Shown one piece after another: positions 23,401 through 37,599 of a stretch of DNA of 64,000 bases (position 1 is the stretch's first letter; each line of letters opens with the position of its first letter). Position numbers and translations under genes: made by a program. This DNA is from Sipunculus nudus (Eukaryota > Annelida > Sipuncula > Golfingiida > Sipunculidae). The stretch is from NCBI GenBank assembly GCA_026874595.1, contig CM049310.1, positions 20,748,058 through 20,812,057 of the forward strand. Reading direction: 5' to 3'. Under the pieces are notes generated by a model. It saw nothing but the letters and a program-made list of their open reading frames with translations, had not been told where the DNA came from and did not search any database.

Positions 23401-25059
23401 TCGTAAAAACTCTGCTGGTAGAAATGATGATTCTATGAGAATAAGCTAAAATACTGTTTATGCCATATTTTCACATACCTTAAATTAGTCTGAAATTGTA
23501 TGAAAACTGCACATTTATAAAAAAATCCTGATTATTATAAATTCTTTGGGTAGGAAATGTAAGCACAACATACACACAATTAACCAAAAACAATAATGCT
23601 GCCTTCATTGTGCACAGGGCTAACAATGTATGATCATTAAAAAAATGTAATATATAAAACACATACAAAGATTATTATTCATGTATTTCATAAATGCACA
23701 GCACCTTGTCAAATTAAAAGAAAAATAACCATCATTTGTATGCAGGTGACATCAGCCTGTCTGGCCCATCATCTTTCTATATGACGTATTATATGAGCTG
23801 GTGACTGGATATAAGCACAATTTGAGTAAGTGAGAGTGTATGACACAAAGGCTTGTATGCACCAGAGATCAGTGAAAACTACTGTCCCATTATCAAGTAG
23901 GTGTTACCAGTATGATTATCTAGCTTCAAATAGAGGAGCTGTAATCCTGGAATGTCATGACAGAAAAAAAAAAACTTCAACTCCAGTGGCTTTGTACCCA
24001 GTGTGCAGATGATCATTTATGGTTGTAGGACTATCAATAAACTTTCACATGCGTGGCTTTTAGACTGGTAATATTGCACAGAGACAACAGATCAGACAGA
24101 TAACACCTGATCCTTAAGCCTTATGTCATAATGCTAGAATAATTAAATAAAGGTTTTATATTTCTGCCTTTTTGTTTTCCAATCATCAAGAATTCCCTTC
24201 AGATGTTGTTATCCTACAAGCTTATACAAGAAAGCATAGCTAATCACACTAAGTGAAATAGGTTAATACTAAAATTCCTTTTTCTGCCACACAGAATTTG
24301 TGTTTATTGATGTAATTCATACTGTTTCATATAATTTTGTATACCTTTTTGTGAAAGCGATATATCCCTTAACAAAGAATTAGAATACAACTAACATTAT
24401 GCTTCACTAGGTTTGTGTGAAAGAGATGTAAACACTAACTCTCAAAAGAACTGTGTGCTTATGAAAGTGAGAAGCGTATCTAATAGAGTCATCTAATGAA
24501 CAAAGATGATAAGTAACAACTTTTGGGACAGTTGTGACATAGCAGATGAAAGACAAGATTGCTGTTATACATAATACATGCATATCATGCATAACTTCAT
24601 GGCAGAAGATCAAAATTTGAGCCAATAAAGTAAACTTTTAAGCCACAGGGACTCTCAAACAAGACCACCTTTCATTACATAACCTATATTTTTCTAAAAC
24701 TATACATCTCCTCTATGTCAAAGAATTTTACTTTTGTTTATAATTTGCATCAAATATCGTAATATAGGCCTTTTATAAAAAAAACCCTAAACTACACCAT
24801 TACCAAAATCCTCTCCTTGGGAATGTGAAGCCACTTCTCCTTACCAATCACTTGGAAATTAACCAAGAAAGTCCATTATCCACAAATTATTAATAGCTAT
24901 ATGTTTACCATTAAATAATAATTTGTTGTAATAATGTTAACTTTTCAGGTTTCAAAGAGATGCTGATTACTTTTTAAGGTATATAAAAATAGTGGAAATG
25001 AAAAACTTAAATACAGACTAAGGTGTGTAAAACTAGATATTTCTTGGCACCGCAGGTGC

Positions 25060-26330
25060 CATAGTATCCCCGGACAATTAATCCCCCCCCTTTAAGAATA
25101 GGCCCCTTATCTTCAGCAACAATTAATATCAGACCACACTCATAGAAAAGGTCACTCTCATGGAAAAGGTCATGACCCCAATTTCAATATACATCATCCC
25201 CTAACCCATGTTTATGTATATACATAATATGAAAGAAATCTGTCCATTAGTTTTTGACTTATAATGCTCACAATACTGTTAAGTGGCAATGATGGGGTAT
25301 TAAATGCCACAAAAACAAGTAAAAGAATAACAGGTGGAGCTACCAGTTTCCGGTACATGACAACACTATCCAAGATCTTCAGTCAAGTTGATTTTTTGTA
25401 CCAATCAATGCATCCCTTATTGAGATATTAATGATTTTGTGTGATTTTCACCATACAAGGCAATATTCAAGGTCAAGGCCACTTTCACAGGAAAGGTCAT
25501 GACCCCAATTTAAATAAACATCATCCCATAACCCATATCTATGTATATGCATTATATGAAAGAAATCTGTCCATTAGTTTTTGACTTATAATGCTCACAG
25601 TACTGTTAAGTGGCAATGATGGGGTATTAAACGGCAAGAAAACAAGTAAAAGAATAACAGGTGGCACCACCTGTTTCCGGTACATGACAATACTATCCAA
25701 GATCTTCGATCAGTTGATTTTTGGACCAATCCATGCATCCCTTATTGAGATAATTTAATGATTTTGTGTAATTTTCACCATATATGGTAATATTCAAGGT
25801 CAAGGCCATGCTAATAGGAAAGGTCATGACCCCAATTTATATATACATCATCCCATAACCCATGTCTATGTATATGCATAATTTAAAAGAAATCTGTCCA
25901 TTAGTTTTTGACTTATAATGCTCACAGTACTGTCAAGTAGCAATTTTGGGGGTATTAAATGGCACAAAAACATGTAAAGAATAATAGGTGGCACCACCAG
26001 TTTCTCGAACATGACAACCCTATCCATGATCTTCCATCAACTTGATTTTGGGAACAATCCATGCAAGATTTCTTGAGATATTTAAAAATTTGTGTGATTT
26101 TCCCCAAAATTGGACCTATTCAAGATCAAGGACACTCTCCTAGTCAAGGTCATGACCTCATTTTAAATAGGCCTCATCCTCTCACTGATATCTATACATA
26201 TACCAAGTTTGGTAAAGATCCGTGAAATATTTTTTGAGTTATCGCGCCAACAAGATTTATACGCGGCCGCGGCGGCGGTGGCGGCGGCAGGACCGGTATG
26301 AAAACATAGTATTCATACCAGACAAAGTCG
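25060..26330 (+). repeat. Tandem array, family D, 327 bp period, GC-rich end
   Basis: The anchor AAAGAAATCTGTCCATTAG recurs at 25232, 25559 and 25886, exactly 327 bp apart, with a decayed fourth unit near 26205. Units include CAAGGTCATGACCCC and an ACAGGTGG-CACCACCTG-type palindrome. The array ends in a strikingly GC-rich stretch (26261-26292, GCGGCCGCGGCGGCGG) followed by AAAACATAGTAT. That end is shared with the arrays ending near 39700 and 60251. Confidence 0.85.
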
Positions 26331-29300
26331 GGGGATACAATGAGAGGTCCAATTCTGAAGGTACTCATGAAAACATATGGAAAATACTCTTTGAAAAATA
26401 AGAAACTAAATCTTTTGGAGTGGGTCATAGCATAATGGTTATAGACATTATAGCTGAAAGTCAATCCCTCATATGATCCAAACCAGACCTTCAAAGCAAA
26501 AACAGAATTGTTCCAGTGTCTGAATAACAGGTTATGACTTCCCAGAGAACAAAATTTAAAAGCATTTAATCGAGAACTTCATATTCAAATATCATTCACA
26601 TCATGTAGTCACCTTCATCTTTATTCAACAAACATAGCCACTGACAGGCCATGGACCTATTCTTAAAATAAGACATGTATTAAACCTTTGACTTACATAT
26701 ATACCTGTTAGTGTTGACTCTCTTTACACCTGTATAGCATGCCAAATGAATTTGACTTTAAGAGCTTATCCATGCTTGATATAAATGCCAAAATATGGGC
26801 CTTTATGATTAAAAGTACTTTCATTTTCATTTGTCATTTCCCCTTGTGACAAAACAAACTTATACACATCACACGATCCACATACTTGTAAAGGAAGGGG
26901 GGGGATACAGCAGGGCCCGCTAACATCCTTCATTTAATTTCATTTATAAAAATCAGCTGTTACAGGAATGTCATGTCCACATTAACACCTACACCAGTAT
27001 GTTCAAAGCAGGACTATTTCCGGTTGAAGTTGTGGTTGTTTTGTACACACTCATGAGTAATTTGTAGGTGCCAGTTTCCTGACGTGTTCCACCTGAATGG
27101 ACAGATACTAATGGGATGGGTCAGTGATTAAAGTGGAGTGTTTACACCTGGGGATAGTATAATTACTTTCAATAAATCAATAAAAAATAGGAAGCTATCC
27201 TAACAAAAATTACATAAACAAATTCTGTCTAAGTAATAATCAATTAATATCAGGTTGTTTTATAACTACTTTTAATGAATGGATAAACAATCCATGCTCA
27301 GGAAATGTGACAAGTGTGATTTCATGTACTCTATACTTTGTAACATGGACAAATGATACTAAGTATTACTATCACACTTGTAACTGTCACAGTAATTGAC
27401 ATGTCTGCATTACAAAGATAAATAAACAAATAAAGGCCAAATAATATAATAACACATGTTATGAATTTTTCCCTGTCTGAAAAATGCTCTTTTTTTTTAA
27501 CTTCCTTTAACATCCATTCAACCATATGGTTCACCAGAGATCTGATACAATATCTATTTATTCAATCAGACTTCAGAGCCAAACAATAGAAGCAACAGGT
27601 CACAGAAACACTTCATTCAATTAATTCCTAAATTAAGTTAACAGAACTTCGTCAAAATGAAAATATGATAGAGCAGATAAAAACGGTAATATTAAATCTT
27701 TAAAGATTAAATTGATGAGCACTTCTGCAAGTCAAATACTGCGAAAACAGAATTAGATGTTATGCAGTTCAAAATGTTCGATCGCTTTTGGTTGATTTTC
27801 TACCAGCCTGTATGATCTCTACTTCCATATCCCTGCACTAAAATACTCCAAGACGGAGAAATTGGCTTTTCATGACGGATCAGGCCTGCCTGACCACATG
27901 ACCTGGGCACATGCTGTCTCAGCTGTAGGGGCAGGACTGCGGGCTACATACAGCAACGGCCTGGCTAACCTTGTAAAGCATGGAAGCCAATACTGGTCCA
28001 GGCTTCATGAGTCACCAATATAGCCTGACTAATCAATGTCCGCCCGCCTGCTAGTCAGACAAGACAAATAACATCTTCTACATGTACAGGGATCAAAGTA
28101 ATCAGAAATCCACAGGTCTAATGCTTGTATTTTATGGTACCAGCCTAATATCTTTCACAGTTTGAAGTAGTGCAGGACCAACAATAACTTGACTATCGGT
28201 AATCAATGTCACTTGGGTAATCAGCCAAGACAAAAAGATTTTTGAAAATTGCAGGGATCAAAATTATCTGGGTTCCACATACCTAATACATGTCTTTTCA
28301 GGAGCATGTCTCTATTTTTTCATATTCACATGCACAATGGCCCTCGTTTCCTAAAGATACTATATTTATCAGTTTAATTACTTTGGTGTAAATTCTTTAC
28401 ACAAGTTTTGTATTAATCTGATATGAAGTCAATATAAGTTAGGCAAACAAATCTTTCATTCTGTTTCAGTTTAAATTTAACAAATAATTTATGTAACTAA
28501 TGGAAAATAGGTCACAAGTAATATCGTGAAATAGATGTGGACCTGTGGTACCTTAGGTGGACCGATAAAATCAATAACACAGAAGACCTGCTGGAAATAA
28601 AAACTGTCAATCAATTTTGAGCCCTGTATGTATACCTAATAAAATGTGTTGGAGTGACTGATGGAAGGTCACAGCCTGCATGCCTCAAGTAGTTCTCTGC
28701 CACTGAAGGACAGGGACCAACAGCGACAGCCATATTGCTCGACTGCTAATGCTTCCAAGTTTATTCACACACCACGCAAGAGTTCCTGATCAGACCCTCA
28801 ATAAAGCCTGCTGCAATAAATACCGAGACCATATTTACATGGTCAGGGAATAAAATTTTATACACAGCACGTGTGCCATTCCTCTGACCTCTAGTATGGA
28901 GTTATTTCTGCTCCATGGTCCTTGCTAAAACATGCTTCCCATCTTTCCTTTATGATCATCATTTTTAACTTTCTGCATGAACATTTGGAAATCAAGTTTG
29001 GTTTCTTCCCTCAGGAATTTATTTATTAAATACACCAAAGGTCTTACAGACAGTTCACTAGTAAATATCAACACTGGCAGACCCTGGAGCTGTATTTATA
29101 TTACCATATTCATCAGAAATAAGGACCTAAAGGCCCAAAAACCTAATCTCACGAGACCTTGCCATATGTTGCTTGCATGCTACATCTGGTCTGAACCAGA
29201 AAGGAAACAGAGTGCAAATATAGAGTAAATGATAGAAATGCTATGAAAACAAAACACAAGGCTATGAAGCATGCTGAATATCTACTGAAAGAAATCAGTA

Positions 29301-32300
29301 ATGTTCCACTGATAATTGTGCTAATACTGTCCTAACATTAATAACTTAATAAATCATTAACAGAAAACTATAAACATCATACATTTTTCAAATAAATATT
29401 TGTAGAGTTGATTATCAAAATATGGTTGATATGATTATAAAAATCTTTGCACCTTTATCCCATATTATGTTAAGTGCAAATTCAGCTCAAAATCATGCAC
29501 AAGAGGTCTAAATTTTCATTTTATGGCAATTCAAGCTATAATTTTTTTAATTAATTCTTTCATTTACATGGGGCCCAAGGTTGACATCTTTAAATAAATC
29601 GACCAAAACACGATTTATGGAAAAGTTTCAGTTACCTACTAATTCAAATGCTTACAAGTTACTTTATTCAATTTTCATATCAAGGACTATAAAAGCCTGA
29701 AATAGATATGAGCATGACCTTGATGGCAAGACCACCAATATTTGCTGATATTTCCTAACCATACTAACATTAGTTATTTTCCTGACATACATAGAGACAT
29801 CTCCTTCAGATAAGTGCTATCAATGAAATATATGTCAGTGTACAGCCCAGGGGGAGCTATCTCATAGATAAAGTTTATTAATACTGCAAATAATGTTTTG
29901 TTTCATCAAATGTCTGTAATCTTTATTGACTTGAGTTCCTGGCATCCATTTGATACTGGAGCAATGCATGTTTAACCAGTTGGCTTCTCCAATTCAGAAT
30001 CATCAATAAAATAGTGCTTGCTTTGTACATATATGTAACTCTCACTAACTGGGATTAGCAATTATTCTCCTCAGATAACCTTTATCACTGGATCTCGAGG
30101 ACTGACAACACTGCATATTTGGGTAAGATTACTAAGAAGATGAACCCAAATCTGGCTTTAAGGCATATGGATACACATCTTTCAGGTCAACATGAAGAAA
30201 TTTACAACAATGGTGATTTACAATTAATGACAACAAAGCAATATAAAACTTCAATCTGGTTCAGAAGTGAAGCTATATTATATGATGAATACTTGCTAGG
30301 ACTTTGGAATAGTATATGGGAAGAATATTTGAGCCCAAAGAGCCTCCTATTTACATATAATCCATGGTTATAAATACCAGCAGCATTTCTTTGCTGTTCA
30401 GTCTGTGTATTTTGATTTCTGACATCTGGGTTTTAGTAATTTCAAAAGATGGTGGCATGTAAATGCTTTTGAAATGCTTGTGACAGTTTCATTAAGGTTT
30501 TGCTTAGGGGACAGAATATGGCCAAAAAATAAGGACATCACTGATAGTATCAGTAGAGTTTGGTCGTCACTGGACCCACAACCACAGGGAAGGGACACAT
30601 CAACCTGCATGACTGACCACACCCATCATCATGAATTATAGTAGGATACATACTGTTGTGACAACATGGAGCAAGATTATTTGATGAATATGATTTACAG
30701 TGTCAACCATTAAGTACAATCACCTGTTAATGTGTACTGGTGAAGGCCCTTGTTTGCATGTCGGTGCATGTCATAATGATGTCAAGTCCTTTAAATGTAA
30801 TGTAATAACTATAGCAGTTACATGGAATAATCAATGATTAATCAATAATCCATTGTTTTTTTTCTATATCAGCATTTGATTTAACAAACAATTCTGTACA
30901 ATGATGACCACTGGAAATACCTCTGTGTCAGGTGTATTTTACTACCACTGTACACTGTACCAGGTATGATGATGGCTGATCCCCAATATTTCTCACCTCG
31001 GCAGCTATGTAAAATACTGAACATGCTTAATGTACTCAGTATGGCTGGTGTTAATAAATCGTCCATCTTTTTTTTTACTTGTCAAGTCTATCATTTTTTT
31101 TTTATTGCAGGCCAGCTGCCTAACCATTAACTAATCTGTTAATGAAGCAGGCATGTTGGTTTTAAGGGAAGTTTTACAAAGAAACATTTTGCTGAAAACC
31201 ATTATAATGTAAGTGCTCATGCACTGCCTGAATATGGAATCTATGAAACTATGAATAACATAGTGACAGCCTCTGTGATGGCATAAAAGCTGCCCTCTAT
31301 AGGATATTCTATCATTTATCCACAATTTAAGTCAAAATCAAGAAGACACCAGATTCAAAATTAGTTTAGAAAATTATATGCCAGCAGAGCCCATAATTTC
31401 TACATTTGACAGGAAATTTATGGGCACATGTTTCACATTAATGTGGTATATTTCAGAAAAGTATGGATGTATTCTAATAGTTTGAACACATAGAGCTGTG
31501 AATGAATGGAGAATTGTATGCCGATGTCAGAGTATAATTACTGTAACAACTGCAATTTTAATGCTCTTTCAGAAAGGGAAGGTCAACAAAGTAAAGAAAA
31601 CAAGGCTTTGAAACTCTTGACAAAGGCCTCATTTTGTGAACTCAAAAAATCCAAAATGATATACATTAATTATAAAAATTTGCTGATATTCTTAAAAGAG
31701 ATGATCAATTTCCATCAATTTTAGGTTATGTTTTGGGGTCATGGGAAAATGTTACACCATTGGTACTGATTTGTTTACCTGAAGCTTCACTCAATACAGG
31801 CCTGAGCCCCAAAAATGCAGGTGCAAGTCCTGTGGATCTTTGGAAATTTCTAACCCTGTATATGGACCATTGAATCATTCCTAGGCTAGCATTAGTAGCA
31901 ATGAACAACTGCTGGAGGACTGGCAAGACTGGTTTTTATAATAAATTGGTTGGAGTTTCTCCAGGAAATCTGGATGGTATTTCAGCTTCATTCTACAAAA
32001 ACTTATTATAATTGATAAATGAGTTTTAATTAAATTAATTATCAGTACCAAAGTATTTCTGAAATTTACGAGAATAAATTTGGCATTGCTGTAGAGTATT
32101 GCCTAAATAGGTAAAACATTTTGAATTCAATGGGTATTAACACAAGTGCTCATTACTATTCAACAAAGAAACATTTTGACTAATAACAACACAGATACAT
32201 TTATTTTTTATGACAAAATGTTAATTTACAATAATTTTAATGTATATATAACCCATGTGGTGCTGTGACACAGAGGTTATAACAGATTTATATTTAAGGT

Positions 32301-33189
32301 GATAAGACAAGTGAAGGGGGCAGTGCACTGCTGTGCACAATATTTATATTGGTTACAAACAAAATAGATACACATGCGTAATTAATAACCACATGAATAA
32401 TTGCTTTAATGTCCAAAAGTGAAAGCCTGTAGGAGTACTACAGTCTGGGACCAGGATTCAAGCACTGGGTAAAAAAAAACACTGGTGTAAAAAAGTTCAC
32501 CTTTCAACACTTGTGTGGAAAGCTGGGTCATAAAGCTGTTGATAGGTTACAGTGACTTTCACATCAGTACTGGCTGCAGATGACAACAGCTTATGTGTAT
32601 GCTATTTTCATCCAGAACTCCCATACTTCCACCTGTTCTTTTTCTATAAATAATGCTTGTGATAATTCTTTCAGCCAAATATAGGATGAGATCCTGCAAT
32701 TATGGTCCATTGGTACTTTGGAACAAGCTGCCAGGGTGTATAAAGATGTTTGAAATGTCTGTGTATCAGTGATTTTACCAGCAAAGCTAATCTGTCAAAC
32801 CCATTATGGTCTAATGATTGTTATCTATTTCTTCTGTCTTGTTCTTAATCTTGAACACTGCCATGTATTCAGTGCTACATTCTACTCAGCTTCAATAATG
32901 TAAGCCTCATTTCATTCAAAGTACAATTGCTCATCATAATTCTCTTTCAGATACAATATATCCTATATTCAATTTTCACCATGAATTATATAAAATTTGG
33001 GATATATGGAATAATCATGTTACCATTTCAGGCCTTGTATTTTGTTGTGCATACCGGGTAGATTTTCTTGATACATTTGTGAAGTTAACATGAATAATAT
33101 TCACTGGATTATCAAGCGTTTATTGTTGTGATTCCACTATATGGTACATACAGAATACTGTTTAAATGTCTAAGTGATTCTTCAAACAA

Positions 33190-33520
33190 TAAACAAGGCC
33201 TTCAGGCCTGTGCAATGGGATTACACCAGATATAATGCTTCAATGCTGGACCATTACTTTTCAAGAACATGTGTAACATGTATATGAACAATGCAAGTAC
33301 TAAACACTTTGAACCAGAAACAATTACACAAACATCACTGCTGAAATTCTGGCATGGGTGCACACAACACAAAAATGATTGTAGCTGGCACCACCAGTCT
33401 TGTATACAATGAAGAGATATATGCATATGCCCAATGTCAAACTGATATGTCAAACCCCTCTTGAGAAATAAGCAGGGACATACACTGTGCAAAAATTATT
33501 ATAAATGAATATGTATCACC
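33190..33520 (+). repeat. Repeat unit related to family C (copy also at 34288-34476)
   Basis: About 190 bp (GTGCAATGGGATTACACCAG through GGGTGCACACAACACAAAAA) is nearly identical to 34310-34476. The tail, with GCTGGCACCACCAG and CACTGTGCAAAAATTATT, belongs to the family C unit. The two copies are direct repeats about 1.1 kb apart. Confidence 0.8.
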
Positions 33521-34287
33521 ATGGTCATCATCAGCCAGGTGTTGTATGTGCTATGTTTAAGTTTATAGCGATTGTGCAAGCTTATTTGTCCACTGAGTAC
33601 AGGATTTAACAAATGGTTTTAGAATGAAATACTGGTAGATCCCACAATATTTTAAGGAGAAAATGTACATGTATACAATAAGTAAAACATTCATGTATAT
33701 TTAACATACCTGGTATGTGAATAGGTCCCTTTAAGGTAACTGAAATATATGAATGATATGCAATCTAGATTTTTATTTTTTCACACATGGGGTGGGGAAT
33801 ACTTTTAAAAGTGATAATCTATTGTTAAGACATGTGAGCCAATCTCTAAAGGTTTAAAATTTAACCATTTTTTCTTAATCTGTAGACCTTCAGATCTGGA
33901 ATACAATGCCTCAACAAACAGACCCTGTCTAACAGTTTGTATTGTTTTATAGTCAGCAAATAAAGTGTTTGTCCTCTTTATATGACAGACATGTTTTCAT
34001 CGAAACAGTTCCTATCGCATGCCTCCTGCTGGTTGGTGACATTTATATAACTGGCAAAGGCAGGATCAGTCCGCTCATCACATAATGGCTGGATCAATTC
34101 AATTAAGACCTCTAATACACAGAGCTGTCATTTTTCTTATGTGCTTCTGGATGCATACAGGCAGGTAACGGCACAACTTTGTTGTGAACCTACCAATGGC
34201 AACAGTCACTTAGGTGGAGATCTAGACTTAACAGTTTAAATGTTGGTTTTGAAAAAAAAAGTTGAGGTAAAAAATAAATAAAACAAG

Positions 34288-36060
34288 GCTACAGGCCTAA
34301 TGCGAACCTGTGCAATGAGATTACACCAGGTATAATGCTTCAATGCTGGACCATTACTTTTAAAGAACTTGTGTAACATGTATATGAACAATGCAAGTAC
34401 TAAACACTTAGAACAAGAAACAATTAAACAAATATCACTGCTGAAATTCTAGCATGGGTGCACACAACACAAAAACAAGAAGACAGGTAGTCAACAAGCG
34501 ACTACTTGTATCCGCCAAAATCAGAGTGGGACGGGTGAAGTGAGGCATGGATTGAGTGGCAAGGGGAAATCAAGTGAGGTGTGTTGCATAATAGCCTGGA
34601 TGTCTGCAGCCAAAATGTGTATGTAGGTTGCGCCACCTACCACAAAATCCAGAAAGCTGTCCAGAGTATAAACATGCAAAATTTTAGGCAGACAAGTCAA
34701 AACCACTATGGAGATACAAGTGATTTTAGCCAATGGCAGACAAACAGACGGATGCTGTGCAAAAATGGTGGTAGGTGGCGCCACCACTTTTGTGTATAAT
34801 TAAGAGCTATGTGAGATCTATACACATGCAAAATTTCAGGGTGATATGTCAAACCAGTCCTGAAATATAAGTCTGAATGTCTGCAGCATATACATAAATG
34901 TAGGTTGCGCCACCTACCACAAAATCCAGAAAGCTGTCCAAGATGTATAAACATGCAAAATTTTAGGCAGACAAGTCAAACCACTACTGAGATATGAGTG
35001 ATTTTAGCCAATGGCAGACAAACAGACGGATGCTGTGCAAAAATGGTGGCAGGTGGCGCCACCACTTTTGTGTATAATTAAGAGCTATGTGAGATCTATA
35101 CACATGCAAAATTTCACGGAGATATGTCAAATCAGTCCTGAAATATAAGTCTGAATGTCTGCAGCATATACATAAATGTAGGTGGCGTCACCTGCCACAA
35201 AATCAAGAAAGCTATCCAAGATGTATAAACAATCAAAATTTTAGGCAGATAAGTCAAACCACTACTGAGATATGAGTGATTTTTAGCCCACGGCAGACAA
35301 ACATATGGACACTGTGCAAAAAATGATTGCAGTTGGCACCACCAGTTATGCGTATGATAAAGAGCTATGTGAGATCTATAAACATGCAAAATATTTGCCC
35401 AATCGGTCAAATGGTTCCAGAGATATGAGCTTGGATGTCTGAAGCATAAATCTGAATGTAGGTGGCGCCACCTGCCATAAATCAAGAAAGCTGTCAAGGA
35501 TGTATAAACCTGCAAAATTTGAGGTGGACAAGTCAAACCACTGCTGAGATATGAGTGATTTTATCCCAAGGCAGATTAACAGATGGACACTGTGCAAAAA
35601 TGGTTGCAGGTGGCACCACCAGTTTTGTGTATGATTAAGAGCAATGGGAGATCTATACACATGCAAAATTTTGGCCCAACTGGTCAAACGGTTCTCGAGA
35701 TATGAGCTTGGATGTCTGCAGCTTAAACGTGATGTAGGTGGCGCCACCTGTCATAAAATCAAGAAAGCTGTCCAAGATGTATACACATGCAAAATTTCAG
35801 GTCGATAAGTCCAACCAATGCAGAGATATGAGTGTTTTTATCCCAAGGCAGATGAACAGATGGATGCTGTGCAAAAATCTAAGAAAATGCAGTTAGAAAA
35901 AAATATACAAATGATGACTGATTATTTGCAAAAAATTTGGTGATGCTAGCTCCTGCCATTTTTGAGATAGGTATGGTTAACTAGAGACAACGCATGAAGC
36001 ACTGACGCACGATTGATGATGCAGCAACATTGCATAAGCTCACAGGTTAGCTAAAAATGC
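34288..36060 (+). repeat. Tandem array, family C (about 280 bp period)
   Basis: After a lead-in shared with 33190, the array starts with a conserved head (GTAGTCAACAAGCGACTAC, then GGCATGGATTGAGTGGCAAG). Units then follow, each with GGTGGCGCCACC, CAAGAAAGCTGTCCAAGATG, CATGCAAAATTT and GAGATATGAGTGATTTT. Perfect palindromes lie at 34774, 35052, 35461 and 35737. The lack of stops in some frames creates long spurious minus-strand ORFs. Confidence 0.85.
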
Positions 36061-37125
36061 GATAATTTTTTAGATGACAAATCTTTTGGAAAATAATTGG
36101 TGATGCTAGCTCCTGCCCTTTTTGAGATAGCTATGACGCACGACGGAGGACGGAAGACGGACGATGCCACACCATTACATAAGCTCACAGATTCACTAAA
36201 AATGCAAACCAAGTTTTTTCAAACAGCTGAAAGATATAGTTCCAATAATCTGGGAATTCTGTGTCTAGACATTGTGTCTAGACGTCTAGACACATTGTCT
36301 AGACACCCTCCAGAGCCAGGTGAGTTGCAATGGTGATGTCTGGACCCCACCTGGTTGTACTGAGTGACCTCTTGAATTTGCTGCTGAAACTCAGCATGTT
36401 GTCAAATCTGTTTTCAAACACAGAAAGCCTTTTTCAATTGGCTACAATGCTTTTTTAAAGCTGTAATAACCCAATCTATTCTTTTAAAACTGGCAGAACC
36501 CTACCATAGAGAAATTCTTGTAAAGTTTAAACCAATCAGCTGAAAAGTTTCATCATAAATCAGTGTATAAGCTAGAAGAGTTTTAAATTACATTTTGGCT
36601 TGTAAAAAACATATCAATGTAGGTGGCGCCACCAATACCTCAATTTCAGATATGACATATGTGACCAACATTGGTATAAAATTTGGTGATTATAGCTCCA
36701 GCCGTTTTTGAGATTTTAATTTTAAGGCTGCCTTTTGGACAGATGACTAAGTTCAACCTCCTGTAACTCGGCCAAAAATCTCCGAACTGGAACCATTCGA
36801 ACAAACTTGAGAGAGACTGTTCCAGGGATCATTTCTGTGAAATATTAGACAATTTGGCTGGACAGTTTCAGAGAAGAAGATTTTTAAAGCTTTTTCAGCT
36901 TTTTCCCCTATAAAATCTAAGAAAATGCAGTTAGAAAAAAAATAAACAAAATCCGATAGAGTTTTTCAGATGACTAATTATTTGCAAAAAAATTTGGTGA
37001 TGCTAGCTCCTGCCGTTTTTGAGATAGCTATGGTTAATGTACAGATATCGCATGACGCACGACACACGACGTAAGACTGACGAGGCCGCACCATCGCATA
37101 AGCTCACAGGTTCGCTAAAAAAATT
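35870..37125 (+). repeat. Repeat family E, two to three partial copies
   Basis: TTGGTGATGCTAGCTCCTGCC followed by GAGATAG and a GACGCACGACGGA-type tail recurs near 35938, 36098 and 36997. Each copy ends in CATAAGCTCACAGGTT/ATTC-GCTAAAAA. AAATCTAAGAAAATGCAGTT recurs at about 35877 and 36915. One GGTGGCGCCACC palindrome lies at 36622. Confidence 0.75.
36261..36306. promoter_or_regulatory. 46 bp inverted repeat of four perfect Smad-binding palindromes (GTCTAGAC)
   Basis: GTCTAGAC occurs at 36263-36270, 36276-36283, 36284-36291 and 36297-36304. The block is a near-perfect inverted repeat with 23 bp arms; only the two ATT spacers are unpaired. The central 20 bp (36274-36293) is a perfect palindrome. 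GTCTAGAC is the known palindromic Smad3/Smad4 element. Whether it is bound, or is only a palindrome-driven duplication, is not shown by the sequence. Confidence 0.45.
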
Positions 37126-37599
37126 GCATCTGTTAATTGATCATTTATTAACTGAAAAAAATTTAATGCTTTGTGATACTACAAACTGAGGAGATTATAT
37201 CAAGATTAATGTCTGCTAAGAACAAGAAATATCAGTTAACCTTATATTCTGCAAACTCTGGTTGCCAGTAGCTGGTACATCAAAACTTAGAAAGTGAGTT
37301 GTATTTATTTGAGAATCCAAACTTCTCCTTTGGAATATTTCATATACAAATTTTTTAAGTCACATGGTCACCATGAAAAGTTGTTGAATTTCTGTAGATG
37401 AATTATATCTTATCAAGCCACTAGTTTTAAAATATTATTTTATGAAACAGGGCTGTTATATAAGAGGTTATATATATATATCAAAAGGATAATTTAGCAT
37501 CTGTATGGAGATGCTCAACTGAAATTCCAGATAGGTATTGAACTGAACTTCCAGTAATGTTTTGAGATGGCCAATCATAGGATCGATCCTTCCATGGTA

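Noticed and set aside
27780-28030. GC-richer patch in intron 1 that might be an alternative EVI5 exon or promoter
   Set aside because: No open frame of note and only a weak donor (AAG/GTTAGC on the minus strand near 27970); not enough to call.
35132-35747. Long overlapping minus-strand ORFs (up to 134 codons)
   Set aside because: They lie entirely inside the family C tandem array and repeat the same peptide with the unit period; they are by-products of stop-poor repeats.
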